A stretch of 64,000 nucleotides of DNA from the NCBI RefSeq assembly GCF_014356525.2, contig NC_052517.1, forward strand, positions 7,521,500-7,585,499. Reading direction: 5' to 3'. The stretch comes from Nilaparvata lugens. Its lineage: Eukaryota > Arthropoda > Insecta > Hemiptera > Delphacidae. The position numbers and the translations under genes are program-made. Positions 41,527-52,184 of this stretch are shown here, one piece after another (position 1 is the stretch's first letter; each line of letters starts with the position of its first letter). The notes beneath the pieces are model-generated. The model worked only from the letters and a program-made list of their open reading frames with translations. It was not told where the DNA came from and made no database searches.

Positions 41527-41959
41527 GCTCTATTTTGACAAAATAGAAATTTTATAAGTAGAGAATAAAATAAAATAAATGAAGAAGGGTTACATGAATA
41601 ATAGAGAAATTAGGAGAGAAGAAGAAGTAGATGAGATAAAAATAAGGAAATCAAGTAATGAGAGGGGAATAGAACCCCTAAAGAATAAGCAGGAAAATGA
41701 TAGAACAGGAGAAAACAAATATTCTAGAAGAAAATGGAATCATACACAGAATAATAAAAACTAAAATACTGAATTTAAGAGTGATGATGAAGATGTACAA
41801 AAGTTATGGAGAAGTGGGAGAGGAGGTGAACGATGAAAAAAAAAAAGATATAGAAGAAGAAGTGGAAGAAGACAAAGAAAAAGAATAACAAACAAAATTA
41901 TGGAGAGAAACTAGAATTAATAAAGTGAGGTTATCCACAGTCCGAATGTAAGGTAGTAA

Positions 41960-42005
<46 letters not shown>

Positions 42006-42300
42006 CAGGAGAATTATTGGACTTGACATTTCATGTTTATAAGTAGTGGCGGTGGAAAAACATGCATAATATGGAAAACTAGACTGGGAAAACTCTCACG
42101 AAAACCGGAAAATGCAGGGAAAGTCTGCGTGTAGAACTGAAGAAAATTGAGTGGACAAGAAAAATTAAAGAAGGAGAAATGGTAGTGGAATGGGAGGTGG
42201 AGGAGGTGGAGAAGGAGAGGGAAGAGAAGGAGGAGGAGGAGGAGGAGGAGGAGGATGAGGTAATAGTTGAAGAGAGGGATACAATCTGAATTAATTTTCA
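41527..42300. repeat. Purine-rich region with (GA)n and (GGA)n
   Basis: Pure (GA)n at about 41,963-42,001 and GGAGGA at 42,220-42,255. The Lys/Glu-rich and Leu-rich ORFs are compositional. Confidence 0.7.
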
Positions 42301-42725
42301 TAAGTGTGAAGAAAATTGAGACATGCAAGAAAATTGTAGGATCAAAATTGATATACTTTTTTGGTTATGTTTGATTTCATTGTTCATTGTTTCCAATAGA
42401 TTTTTTTTCATAATGTTGATATATTTCTCAATCTTTTTTCTTAGTGATTTTAGATTTTAGTGTAATTGAAGAATGTTGAGTGACACATAACCTAGGTACA
42501 TTTGGACTGTTTTATAAATTAGAATTGGTACCGTTTTTCTCAATGATTAAAAAAAATAAATGAATAAATCTTCAGATTATGATCTCAATTTCGTTATTAA
42601 TTGAACAAAATCTTATTTAGAATCATTAGGCTATCAACATGTCTATTAAACTCCTTTTTGGAAGAATATATGGACTGCTTCACAATATAAAATAGAAAGT
42701 CTCATGTGAAACATTATTTCGCAGA
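42301..42725. other. No recognisable feature
   Basis: AT-rich, nothing supported. Confidence 0.45.
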
Positions 42726-42727
42726 TA

Positions 42728-42855
42728 CCTATAGATTCACGTTATAAAGTCAGCATCTAATCAACATTGATTCGTTATCCTTGTCTGTTATTAGACAAAG
42801 CAGATAGCTTTATCCTTCTCTAACTCCGCACTATAACCAAATCGTTTGCGTTAGT
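42728..42855 (+). repeat. M1-variant fragment
   Basis: TTCACGTTATAAAGTCAGCA then the TATCCTTGTCTGTTATTAGA segment; same variant as 2,850 and the satellite unit at 48,220. One end only. Confidence 0.5.
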
Positions 42856-42954
42856 GTTCAACCAGTTGCCAAATCGGGTTTTGGCTATGACGAAATATAA
42901 TAATGATAAATATTTTAGCTCAATTACGAAATTCTAAAATTGAATCATGATAAT

Positions 42955-43290
42955 AGTATCTTACGTCACAAGGACGGGAAGGGGCCTTTTGCAGGCGAGA
43001 ATGATGTTTCTAGTCGAGGCTTTAGCCTCATTCATTCGAGCACTGCAAAAAGACATTCACGTCCAAGTAACGTATACCATTTTTGTCATAATAATACAAA
43101 GAAGAATAATTGAGAAATAGAAAACACTACCTGCTTGTGATGAAGTTACTACATGCACTCTATAAACATAACTTAGTTTTGAAATTCCGAATCAGGAATT
43201 TTGTGAAAGTTGACAAAACTTCCACCTGGAGCGCTGAAGGTGTTTTTTGTAGCAGTTTTGCTGTTCCTATTTTGGAACTAGGGAACATAC
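42955..43290 (+). repeat. Repeat X2, copy a
   Basis: About 335 bp whose reverse complement is at 47,305-47,640 (ATCTTACGTCACAAGGACGG / CCATCCATGTGACGTAAGAT; AAACTTCCACCTGGAGCGCT / CTCCAAGTGGGAGTTTTG). A 72-codon ORF overlaps (43,110-43,328) but is not kept open in the other copy as far as I can read. Confidence 0.6.
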
Positions 43291-43750
43291 TCGACTGTAA
43301 TGACCTTAAAGACCTTAAAGATGCATAGCCTCACAGAGCTAGTGTCGTACTTGGAATTGAAATCGGCCATTGAGGGGGGCAACCTATAAGATTATTACAT
43401 ACCAATGCCTTTCTAATCTATAATATTATTACAAATATATAGATATAATATCTCGTGCTAAACTACCCCAATGGCGGCCTTCAATTTTAAGGTAATCTGA
43501 ATATCAGGAAATTGTCCAAGTATTTTTATTTTTTATTCTGATTTGTCTAAATTATATGGGAGGTTGAGTTTATATTTTTTTATTCTTTCAAATGACAATA
43601 AGATGATATTCTTATGTTTTAATTATTGAATAATAAACACAAATGATGAAAAGTTTTTGATCAGCTGTTTTAGCACACTTGAAATTTGGCCAATCTGAAT
43701 GTCAACGTCTATATAAACAATGCTTGTCGTCGTTGACTTTGGAAGTTTAG
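43291..43750. other. Unassigned sequence with a TATA-like motif
   Basis: TCTATATAAACAATG at about 43,711 would be an acceptable TATA box for the candidate exon at 43,933. No other feature. Confidence 0.3.
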
Positions 43751-44165
43751 GTTAGAAGTTCTATTCTATTCTAAAAATCGAATTTGAATAGTTTATAATG
43801 TATATTCTCTATTCTCTATTTCATTCATCCAAATAAAATGATAGTATATTGTTGCAGAATACTTTCTTTATTCAATTCTAGAAGCATAAACTGATTCTGT
43901 TTCATAAACTATTTGTAAAAACGTTCAGCACCATGGATATTGCCCAAGTAGTTCCAAAACTATCCACCAGGTTTCGTGATAAACGCAGTACTATGAGGTT
44001 TGAAGTTAGATTCTATTATACTCTGAAAATTGAATTTGAATAGTTTATAATATCTTATTTGTATTTCATTCATCCAAATAAAATGAGAGTATCTTATTGC
44101 AAAAACTTTATTCAATTCTAGAAGCATAAACTGATTCCGTTTCATAAACTATTTTGTGAACACGT
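43750..44165. repeat. Tandem duplication, about 250 bp apart
   Basis: The block AATTTGAATAGTTTATAAT ... TTCAATTCTAGAAGCATAAA ... CGTTTCATAAACTATTT occurs at 43,785-43,920 and again at 44,035-44,160. Confidence 0.7.
43933..44043 (+). CDS. Candidate short coding exon, unknown gene
   Basis: ATG at 43,933 in an excellent start context (CACCATGG) begins a 36-codon ORF reading MDIAQVVPKLSTRFRDKRST; the first 22 codons lie in the unique spacer between two duplicated blocks, and the remainder runs into the second block. Possible donor sites follow at about 43,970 (CCACCAG|GTTTCG) and 44,000 (ATGAG|GTTTGA), so a first exon is conceivable. A TATA-like motif lies about 220 bp upstream. I do not recognise the peptide and no second exon is apparent. 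Chance is a real alternative. Confidence 0.22.
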   Translation: MDIAQVVPKLSTRFRDKRSTMRFEVRFYYTLKIEFE

Positions 44166-44214
44166 TCACATCAAATCAGAATCAGCTGACTTCAAGGTTA
44201 TTTTACAGCCCTAG

Positions 44215-44307
44215 GGCCGTAAAAATTTTACCGGCCTGGTCAGAAAACAATCACTTTCGGCCTCCATATGACGCACGTAAACCAGCTCATTACATCCAAG
44301 TGGGGCG
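44215..44307. other. Unassigned repeat-like segment
   Basis: GGGCCGTAAAAATTTTACCGGCC is imperfectly self-complementary and followed by TGGTCAGAAAACAATCAC; looks like one end of another dispersed repeat. Confidence 0.3.
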
Positions 44308-44955
44308 AAAAATATATTATTTATAATCTCTTAACGAATTAAATATACTTAATTATCATCTCAAGTAATCAACAAATAGTTATTTGTGCAACTAGTGCGC
44401 AAAGTGACAGTTTGCTGCCCCGAAAGAAACGGCTCGGGCGGAATGGTTTCTTGAGTGCAGCAGAGGAACTTGGTGCACGTATTTCACATTTAATTTTTCC
44501 TACAGTTACCATTGAATATGAAAAGTGGGTAATTATGGGTAAAATTGCCTGAAATCCATCAATGTTTCTCTGTGTAATTTTATTATTGATAAAAACCTTA
44601 ATCCTAAAATCCTAAAGTTCTCGTTGTCCTTGGTTATAATATATAATGAATAATAATTAGCGCGTTGTGCTTGGTTGCACCTCTGCTCACTATAGCAGCC
44701 ACAGCAGTCACTGTTACAACTTCATTTTGATTTTGCTGCACTGTTGCTCCATATAACCTACTAAGTTTTTGCGTTGCCATGTTGCAAATCTGGAGTGCAG
44801 AAAAATTTTTCCCGCACTAGAGCGGAAAAGTGATTCTTTGCGTTCTGTAATCAGTGCAGCAATGGCCACTTTTCAACGTAACTGTAGGAAAAATATATCA
44901 TTTATAATCTCTTAACGAATTAAATATACATAATTATCATCTCAAGTAATCAACA
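44308..44955. mobile_element. RepA repeat, copy 3, with a 67-bp flanking direct repeat
   Basis: RepA proper is 44,375-44,893. The 67 bp at 44,308-44,374 (from AAAAATATATTATTTATAAT to AAGTAATCAACA) is repeated at 44,889-44,955 with two differences. The left RepA hairpin lacks its loop region here (AAGAAACG joined to GCTCGGGCGG). Confidence 0.75.
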
Positions 44956-45330
44956 ATCGATAACACATCAGATAAACTGGGAATAACTTGAATCACAACT
45001 GAGTAATGTAAGAGAGGTTCGAAATGTGAATGAATCAACTAAATTGGAAAATAAATGCAACAGAAACTATACAAATGAAATATAGGTTCAATGATAAAAT
45101 GATGAATCACTCACACTTAGATCAATGAAAGAAGCTCTCAGATGATCCTCAACATCATCCAACACGTCCAAAGATCTGGAAATCATGCCGGAATCGAACC
45201 CAAAACCAACTTGAACACTTTCAATACACTAGACAACAAAAACTAAGGAGGTGGTTGTCTGACGTTTGAACGAAAAATGAAAGGAAACACGTTGGAATGG
45301 TGATGGAAGGAGGACTTGCAGGAGGAGGAG
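44956..45330. other. No recognisable feature
   Basis: AT-rich; nothing supported. Confidence 0.4.
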
Positions 45331-45392
45331 AAGAAGAAGAAGAAGAAGAAGAAGAAGAAGAAGAAGAAGAAGAAGAAGAAGAAGAGAGAAAA
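45325..45392. repeat. (AAG)n microsatellite
   Basis: About 55 bp of pure AGA/AAG repeat. Confidence 0.9.
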
Positions 45393-45539
45393 AGTAGTAG
45401 GTGGAGCAGAAATATGAAAATTTGGCAGAAAAAGGTGGACTAAGTACTGTGGTTTTAAATTCAAATGCGTGAGAGATACAAATCATAGAGCTTGTACTTT
45501 GTAGCACGACTCCAAGGTCAAGGTTTGGAACAGTGAATG

Positions 45540-45760
45540 ACATGAATCATGAGAGGAATTGAAGAAGAAAGAGGGGAAGAAGAACTATAAGAAAATTAGA
45601 GGTAGAAGACAGAGAAAGAAGGAGGAGAAAAAGGAAGAATTTAAGGGAGAATGGAATGATTGTCTCCATCCATTTTTTCCCAGGAGAACGAGAGAGGGAG
45701 TGTGTGAAACAATGATATGCGAAGAACGAAAGAGAGATTAGTAGAGAAAGAGGTTCAGAT
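45540..45760. repeat. Purine-rich tract
   Basis: Degenerate GAAGAA/GAGAGA. The 60-codon Lys/Glu/Arg-rich ORF is compositional. Confidence 0.65.
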
Positions 45761-45782
45761 TAGATTAGATTTCTTCATTTTT

Positions 45783-47105
45783 ACTTTCCTTGCCCTACTA
45801 CCATAGGTAAGGAAAGTATTGCTTTCCAAAAAAAATTAAGGTACCCCAATTTCAAGTTTTCTATACGTTTCAAGGTCCCCTGAGTCCAAAAACATGATTT
45901 TTGGGTATTGGTCTGTGTGTGTGTATGTGTGTATGTGTGTATGTGTGTATGTGTGTATGTGTGTGTGTGTGTGTATGTCTGTGAACACGATAACTCCATT
46001 CCTGATTAACCGATTGACTTGAAATTTCAAACTTAAGGTCCTTATACCATGAGGACCCGACAATAAGAAATTCAATAAAATTCAATTCAAGATGGCGGAA
46101 AAAATGGCGGATAATTACTAAAAAACCATGTTTTTCACGTTTTTCTCGAAAATGGCTCTAACGATTTCTTCAAATTTATACCATGTATAGCTATTTATAA
46201 GCCCTATCAACTGGCATAAGTCTCATTTCAGGGAAAATTTCAGGAGCTCCGTAATATTCTTGAGAAAAATGGCGGATAATGACTAAAATACCATGTTTTT
46301 CACGGTTTTCTCGAAAACGGCTTCAACGATTTCCTTCAAATTTATACCATGGATAGCTATTTATAAGCCCTATCAACTGACATAAGTCTCATTTGAGGGA
46401 AAATTTCAGGAGCTCCGTAATATTCTTGAGAAAAATGGCGGATAATGACTAGAAAACCATGTTTTTCACGGTTTTCTCGAAAACGGCTCCAACGATTTCC
46501 TTCAAATTTATACCATGGATAGCTATTTATAAGCCCTATCAACTGACATGAGTCTCATTTCTGAGAAAATTGCAGGAGCTCCGTAATATTCTTGAGAAAA
46601 ATGACAGTTACTAAAAAACCATGTTTTTCACGATTTTCTCAAAAACGGCTCTAACGATTTTTTCAAATCTATACCCTGTATAGTTATTTATTAGCTCTAT
46701 CAACTGACATGAGTCTTTTTCCTGGGGTACTAATGGGGGGTCCACCCAATCCTTGAGAAATGGACTTTGTAACCTCCTTCTTGTGCATGAGATAGGTAGG
46801 TACACGGTTTTTACTTTTTCTTCTTCCATATACCGTGGGTACGGTAGGTAGAGCAGTTTATAAAAAGAACACAGTCATAGTCAAAATATTCATCTGTAGA
46901 ACAGCTGTTTTGACGAATTTCAAAAAAAAATCATCGAATTTCACAATTTACATAAAGGAAAAAGTACTCTGAAAACAATTGTATATACACATATACAGTA
47001 GTCTGATCGTAGTTGCAAATATGTTGCCGTCAATCGTCATTATGTTATTCCCCTTAATTATTCTCGTTTGATAATGAGGCTTATAGTTCAATGAGCAAGG
47101 AAAGT
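45783..47105. mobile_element. TIR-like repeat family L, copy 1
   Basis: Bounded by ACTTTCCTTGC (45,783) and GCAAGGAAAGT (to 47,105), with common outer sequence. It contains TTAAGGTACCCCAATTTC, a (TGTG/TATG)n stretch (45,912-45,985), and a tandem repeat of about 175 bp, four units (46,100-46,700), each with ACCATGTTTTTCACG, TTCTCGAAAACGGCT and CAGGAGCTCCGTAAT. Copy 2 at 50,478 has a single such unit. No credible ORF; superfamily unknown. Confidence 0.65.
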
Positions 47106-47304
47106 TGTGTGAGTGTACCACACCAGATTTTTATGTATGTTAAAATATTTTTGTCATAGTCATTCAATCTCAGCTGATTTCCATGCATGGAATCAAGCCG
47201 GTAAACAGCTGTTTGCAGATCAAATAAACATATGATTCTCATTACAGCATACTCTACTGTAACCATACCCTACTGAAACCATATGTTTTCTTTACAGCCG
47301 AGTG
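47106..47304. other. No recognisable feature
   Basis: AT-rich flank of family L and X2. Confidence 0.4.
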
Positions 47305-47640
47305 AAATTCCAAAATAGAAACAGCAAAACTGCTACAAAAAAACCACCTTCAGCGCTCCAAGTGGGAGTTTTGTCAACTTCCGCAAAATTGCTGATTCAG
47401 AATTTGTAAACTAAGTTATGTTTATAGAATGCATGTAGTAATGTTAGCACAAGCAGGTAATGTTTTCCATTTCTCAATTATTCTTCTTTAGATTATTATG
47501 ACAAAAAATAGTGTACGTTACTTGGACGTGAATGTGTTTTGCAGAGCTGGAATGAAATTCTAGCCTCGACTAGAGACATCATTCTCGCCTGCAAAAGGCC
47601 CCTTCCCATCCATGTGACGTAAGATACTGTTCCGTCAGAA
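47305..47640 (-). repeat. Repeat X2, copy b (inverted)
   Basis: Reverse complement of 42,955-43,290; the pair forms a 4-kb-spaced inverted repeat around RepA-3 and element L1. Confidence 0.6.
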
Positions 47641-47852
47641 TTATGTTAAAAATTATAACCCTGTGATACGTAGACGGGACAATTCCTAAGCCGTGTTTGT
47701 GACAAAATCTTTGCCTTCTGATGCGAATATCGCAGTGGTTTGCGAAAGGCTTAGTACATAGACATTGGCTCTTCTTTCTTAGGGCAACTGATTATTGAAA
47801 ACAAATGAAAAATCGTCAAAAATACCATTTATTTTATAGAAATACTGCTTCT

Positions 47853-48310
47853 ATAGTGGGGTCCACGTTATAATGACAGTGGAGAAAGATAGGAGAACAA
47901 CGCTGCCAATCCTCTGTCTTGTCAATGCCTTTTATCAACGGTAGCTGATACAGGTTTATTGATGTAAAATTAACTGTTCAGTCTTGCTTAAAAAAACCAA
48001 TTATATTTTATTAGGCAAGGAATTATATTTTTCGATTATATCATAATGAGTTTACACAATAAGGATGAAATATTTTGTTAATTAATTATTAATTGTAAAT
48101 TGTTAAAAGACGATCCGGCAACAGAGCAGAGCAAGAAAGATACCTTTCTTTCTCTCTTTTGTCTATTTTGTTTCTTTATAGTCGAAGACGATTCATAGCA
48201 AGGGTGTGGAGTTGGAAAAGGATAGAGCTATCTGTTTTGTCTAATGACAGACAAGGATAGTAACACCAATATTAATCAGGCGCTGACTTTATAACGTGGA
48301 CCTCACTATA
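47853..48310. mobile_element. MITE M1, copy d
   Basis: TATAGTGGGGTCCACGTTAT at left, ending ATAACGTGGACCTCACTATA at 48,310. Its right end is of the M1-variant type and is also the end of each unit in the adjoining satellite. Confidence 0.75.
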
Positions 48311-49390
48311 GCAATTAGTGTTCGAGAATATGATACAGTACCAACACAATATGATACAGTATCATCTCAACTTGATACTCAACATCATAATTTGATACAG
48401 AACGGGATAGAGCTATCTATTTTGTCTAATAACAGACAAGGATAGCAATACCAATGTTAATCAGGTGCTGACTTTATAACTTGGTTCTAACAACAGCAAT
48501 TAGTGTTCGAGAATATGATACAGTACCAAGACAATATGATACAGTATCATCTCAACTTGATACACAACATCATAATTTAATACAGAACGGGATAGAGCTA
48601 TCTATTTTGTTTAATGACAGACAAGGATAGCAACACCAATATTAATAAAGTGCTGACTTTATAACGTGGACCTCACTATAGCAATTAGTGTTCGAGAATA
48701 TGATACAGTACCAACACAAAATGATACAGTATCATCACAACTTGATACACAACATCATAATTTGATACAGAACAGGTTAGAGCTATAAGTGTTGTCTAAT
48801 GACAGACAAGGATAGCAACAGCAATATTAATCAGGTGCTGTCTTTATAACATGGACCTCACTATAGCAATTAGTGTTCGAGAATATGATACAGTACCAAC
48901 ACAAAATGATACAGTATCAACACAATATGATACAGTATCATCTCAACTTGATACACAACATCATAATTTGATACAGAACAGGATAGAGCTATCTGTTTTG
49001 TCTAATGACAGACAAGGATAGCAACAGCAATATTAATCAGGTGGTAACTTTATAACGTAGACCTCACTATAGCAATTAGTGTTCGAGAATATGATACAGT
49101 ACCAACACAATATGATACAGTATCATCTCAACTTGAATCACAACATCATAATTTGATACAAAACATGATAGAGCTATCTGTTTTGTCTAATGAAAGACAA
49201 GGATAGCAACACCAATATTAATCAGGTGCTGACTATAACGTGGACCTCACTATAGCAATTAGTGTTCGAGAATATGATACAGTACCAACACAATATGATA
49301 CAGTATCATCTCAACTTGTTACACAACATCATAATTTGATACAGAGCAGGATAGAGCTATCTGTTTTGTCTCATGACAGACTGGATCTAG
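48200..49390. repeat. 185-bp satellite, six units, built on a MITE end
   Basis: GCAATTAGTGTTCGAGAATA occurs at 48,311, 48,496, 48,681, 48,866, 49,072 and 49,255: periods 185, 185, 185, 206, 183. Each unit has three 21-bp subrepeats starting TGATACA (one unit has four, explaining the 206), then a segment of the M1-variant end (GACAGACAAGGATAGCAA ... ATAACGTGGACCTCACTATA). Confidence 0.9.
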
Positions 49391-49419
49391 CAAATGGTTT
49401 ATTGGTCAGTTTTTCTTTC

Positions 49420-49560
49420 TTTCTTCTTTTTCTCAAAACAATTCGATATTTATTATTTCTCTTTCTTCCTCTTCTTCTTCTTCTTCTTCTTCTTCTCCTT
49501 CTTCTTTTTCTCCTTCTTCTTCTTTTTTTCGACTTGTACTTCTTCTTTTGTTACATTGTA
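49420..49560. repeat. (TTC)n tract
   Basis: TTC-rich stretch with pure run at about 49,468-49,495. Confidence 0.8.
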
Positions 49561-49744
49561 TTATTTTTCAGTTTTTATTCTTTAATTTCTATTCATATCT
49601 CAATTATAATAATTTAGGTTTCGTTATATTTTTTTCTCCATTGATTATTATTTTTGTATTTTAATAGACTAATATTTATTCACCTTGTTTGTAATATGGT
49701 ATATATTTTTTTTCTGAATTTGATTTGTTCAATCTAGTAATTAT

Positions 49745-49855
49745 TTAGTGTTGTATTGGAGGGTTGAGTGTAAGAGAGGGCCGGCTGAGCCCCAACTCCG
49801 CCCTCCTAGGTAAAAATAAAGGCAGCTATTCTATTCTATTCTATAACACGACATT
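49745..49855 (+). mobile_element. R3 retroposon tail, plus strand
   Basis: TTGGAGGGTTGAGTGTAAGA ... CCTAGGTAAAAATAAAGGCA then (TATTC)n: the clearest R3 3' end. Confidence 0.65.
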
Positions 49856-50039
49856 TTTACACGGCTTTCATTTTCTTGTTTCTCAATGTCACCTACATTT
49901 TCTGAACCTCACCCCAAAAAAATGTTCTTAGTAGGGTAGATTTCATCAAAATTATAGACCACTTATCTGATCTAAATTATAATAATAAGTCTCTAACAGG
50001 CAATCAGCGTTTTTTAGTGGAGAGGAAAATGTTGGAAGT

Positions 50040-50225
50040 GAAGGATAAAGTAGTCGTTTTGAAAGGTTGAGGAGGAGGATGAGAACAAGTGGGTGGAGGA
50101 GGTGGAAGAGAAGGAGGAAGAGGAGGAGAAAAAGGTGTACAAGAAGGAAGAGGAGGAAGAAGAAGAGGAGGAGGTGGACGAAAAGGAGGTGGTGGAGGAG
50201 GGTAGGATGAGGAAAAAGGTAAGAA
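50040..50225. repeat. GGA/GAA polypurine tract
   Basis: Degenerate GGAGGA/GGAAGA. Minus-strand Ser-rich ORF is compositional. Confidence 0.8.
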
Positions 50226-50339
50226 AAAGAATGGAATTGTGAAAATAAGAAGCGGATTGAATCACTTGAGAGAAAGCTGCAATTTTGGTGACCTCAAAGT
50301 AATAAATAATGCACGGTTTTAATGTTTGTTAGCAAGTAC

Positions 50340-50477
50340 TATAATTTCATCGGGGGCGCGACAGTCGAGGCCTGCGACCGTAGAGGACTGTTTTCCAGTG
50401 TCGACTGTCGGGCCTGTACAGAAATTAAAGAGTCCTCTACTGTCGCCTGACACAGGCGACATTTGAGGACTCTTTTT
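50340..50477. repeat. Inverted repeat of the 51,305-51,380 segment
   Basis: Contains GCCTGCGACCGTAGAGGACT, the reverse complement of the AGTCCTCTGCGGTCGCAGG block at 51,328, and ACACAGGCGACATTTGAGGA also present at 52,790. On the minus strand it would encode ENSPLRSQASTV, close to RSPLRSQVSTV in the plus ORF at 51,302. Confidence 0.5.
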
Positions 50478-50612
50478 ACTTTCCTTGCCCTATTACCATA
50501 GGTAAGGAAAGTATTGCTTTCCGAAAAAAAATTAAGGTACCCCAATTTCTAAATTTCTATACGTTTCAAGGTCCCTGAGTCCAAAAAAGTAGTTTTTGGG
50601 TGTTGGTCTGTA

Positions 50613-50679
<67 letters not shown>

Positions 50680-51294
50680 ATGTGCGTCTGTGTACACGAT
50701 ATCTCATCTCCCAATTAACGGAATGACTTGAAATTTGGAACGTAAGGTCCTTACAATATAAGGATCCGACACGAACAATTTCGATCAAATGTGATTCAAG
50801 ATGGCGGCTAAAATGGCGTCAAAAACAGGGGTTTTCGCTATTTTCTCGAAAACGGCTCCAACGATTTTGATTAAAGCTATACCTAAAATTAATAGTCATC
50901 GATAAGCTCTATCAACTGCCAAAAGTCCCATATCTGTAAAAATTCCAGGAGCTCCGCCCCATTTATGCAAAGTTTGATTTTAGATTCTCAATTGTAAGGC
51001 TTCAGATACAATTTAAACAAAACAAGGAATAGATTGAGCATGAGAATCTCTACAATTAATGTTCAGTAACATTTTCACCTAAAATTGAAAATAAGCTCGA
51101 AATTAGAGAAAATGTGATTATCCAAATGCAAACTGTTGATTCTATTAAATGATTCACTATGAAGAGATAGCAGACCTCGTGTGTTTCCAGCGTTATTGAC
51201 CTATCACCAGCTGTCTCATATCTTTGAATAGTAGACTTGAGATGCGCGAGTACACTATCGTCAGGTGATCAATTTTCATAACGGCAAGGAAAGT
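50478..51294. mobile_element. TIR-like repeat family L, copy 2
   Basis: ACTTTCCTTGCCCTATTACC ... CGGCAAGGAAAGT, with a (TG)n run at about 50,618-50,680 and one unit of the TTTTCTCGAAAACGGCTCC / CCAGGAGCTCCG block. It separates sequences that belong together in other copies (GAGGACTCTTTTT on the left). Confidence 0.65.
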
Positions 51295-51301
51295 TGTGTG
51301 A

Positions 51302-51553
51302 GTGCTCCCCTCCACATTTTCTAGGAGTCCTCTGCGGTCGCAGGTCTCAACCGTCGGAGCTGTTAAAAAATTAAAGAGGCCACAACTATATCCAACGGTC
51401 TCACTCAAAGATCTTGACCATGATTCATGGTACCGTGTTGTACACGCTAGATTGGTGAGAACACAGCAGGGACAGCGAATCATAATGAGGTTATACGATC
51501 ATGACAGCAATGGTGACTATTATTGCGAAGTTTACTTACCTGAGAATTTCTGA
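51302..51553 (+). CDS. Small ORF with LxxLxxxSWYRV...YLPENF domain, unknown function
   Basis: 83 codons ending in a proper stop at 51,553; the first 30 codons overlap a dispersed repeat (RSPLRSQVSTV), so the real start is uncertain. The rest reads KDLDHDSWYRVVHARLV, RTQQGQRIIMRLYDHD and YYCEVYLPENF. The pattern (short beta-strands, V.T..G.RI...L, then V.LP..F) resembles small domains I associate with insect mobile elements and some insect-virus-like sequences, perhaps an OB-fold DNA-binding module, but I cannot name it. It has codon-like composition and no low complexity, unlike nearly all other ORFs of this length here. It could be the C-terminal exon of a transposon gene. Confidence 0.45.
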   Translation: MLPSTFSRSPLRSQVSTVGAVKKLKRPQLYPTVSLKDLDHDSWYRVVHARLVRTQQGQRIIMRLYDHDSNGDYYCEVYLPENF

Positions 51554-51554
51554 G

Positions 51555-52160
51555 TGTATTGAATCTTCAAACACTTGAGGATTTCAAAAACAAAAACTCT
51601 ATCTGAAGTGTGTACAGCGAGAAGGAATCGCCTCTTGTTCTTCTAGAAGAAGAAAGGAATATATGAAAAAAAAAAAAAAACCCATTCCCATCATTGATTG
51701 TGCAATAGGCCTAATGTTGATTAATACTTTGGTATTGAATAACTAAGTGACATTCAATTAGAGTTTTCTCAATATGGGGATAGCAATAAAAAAAGCGCCA
51801 CCATTCCTTGTAAGATAGTGGGGAAAATAACAATTCTCATGAAATGTAATTTTTTCATTCTTCCTGTGGTGGTGGAAAAAAGGAACATGCACTATATTGT
51901 TGTGCAAGGCCTAATGTTGATTAACACTTTGTAATGAATAACTATAGTAGTATGTAGAATAGATTAGCCTATCTATTCTACATCCTATTATAGCAACATT
52001 CAATTAGAGTTTTCTCAATATGGAGAAAGCACATTAAAAAAAGCGCCACCATTCCTTTTACAGCATAGTGTGGGGAAAATGACATCTCATACGAACAAAT
52101 ATGAAATGTAATTTTTTCATTCTTCCTGTGATGGAGGAAAACAAGGAACATATTATTGTA
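51555..52160. repeat. Tandem duplication, about 240 bp
   Basis: GGCCTAATGTTGATTAA, ATTAGAGTTTTCTCAATATG (51,758; 52,001), AAAAAGCGCCACCATTCCTT and TTTTTTCATTCTTCCTGTG recur in order, giving two units about 243 bp apart. Confidence 0.75.
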
Positions 52161-52184
52161 GTTTAATTTGCGTCAAATTTGAAC

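Noticed and set aside
45836..46085. His/Thr-rich ORFs (HTHTHTH...)
   Set aside because: Translation of the TG/TATG microsatellite within repeat L1; likewise at 50,532-50,788.
48200..49390. CRISPR-like array
   Set aside because: Units are contiguous 185-bp tandem repeats without unique spacers, in a eukaryotic genome: a satellite.
51193..51483. 96-codon ORF on the minus strand opposite 51,302-51,553
   Set aside because: Antisense shadow of the plus-strand ORF and partly inside repeat L2.
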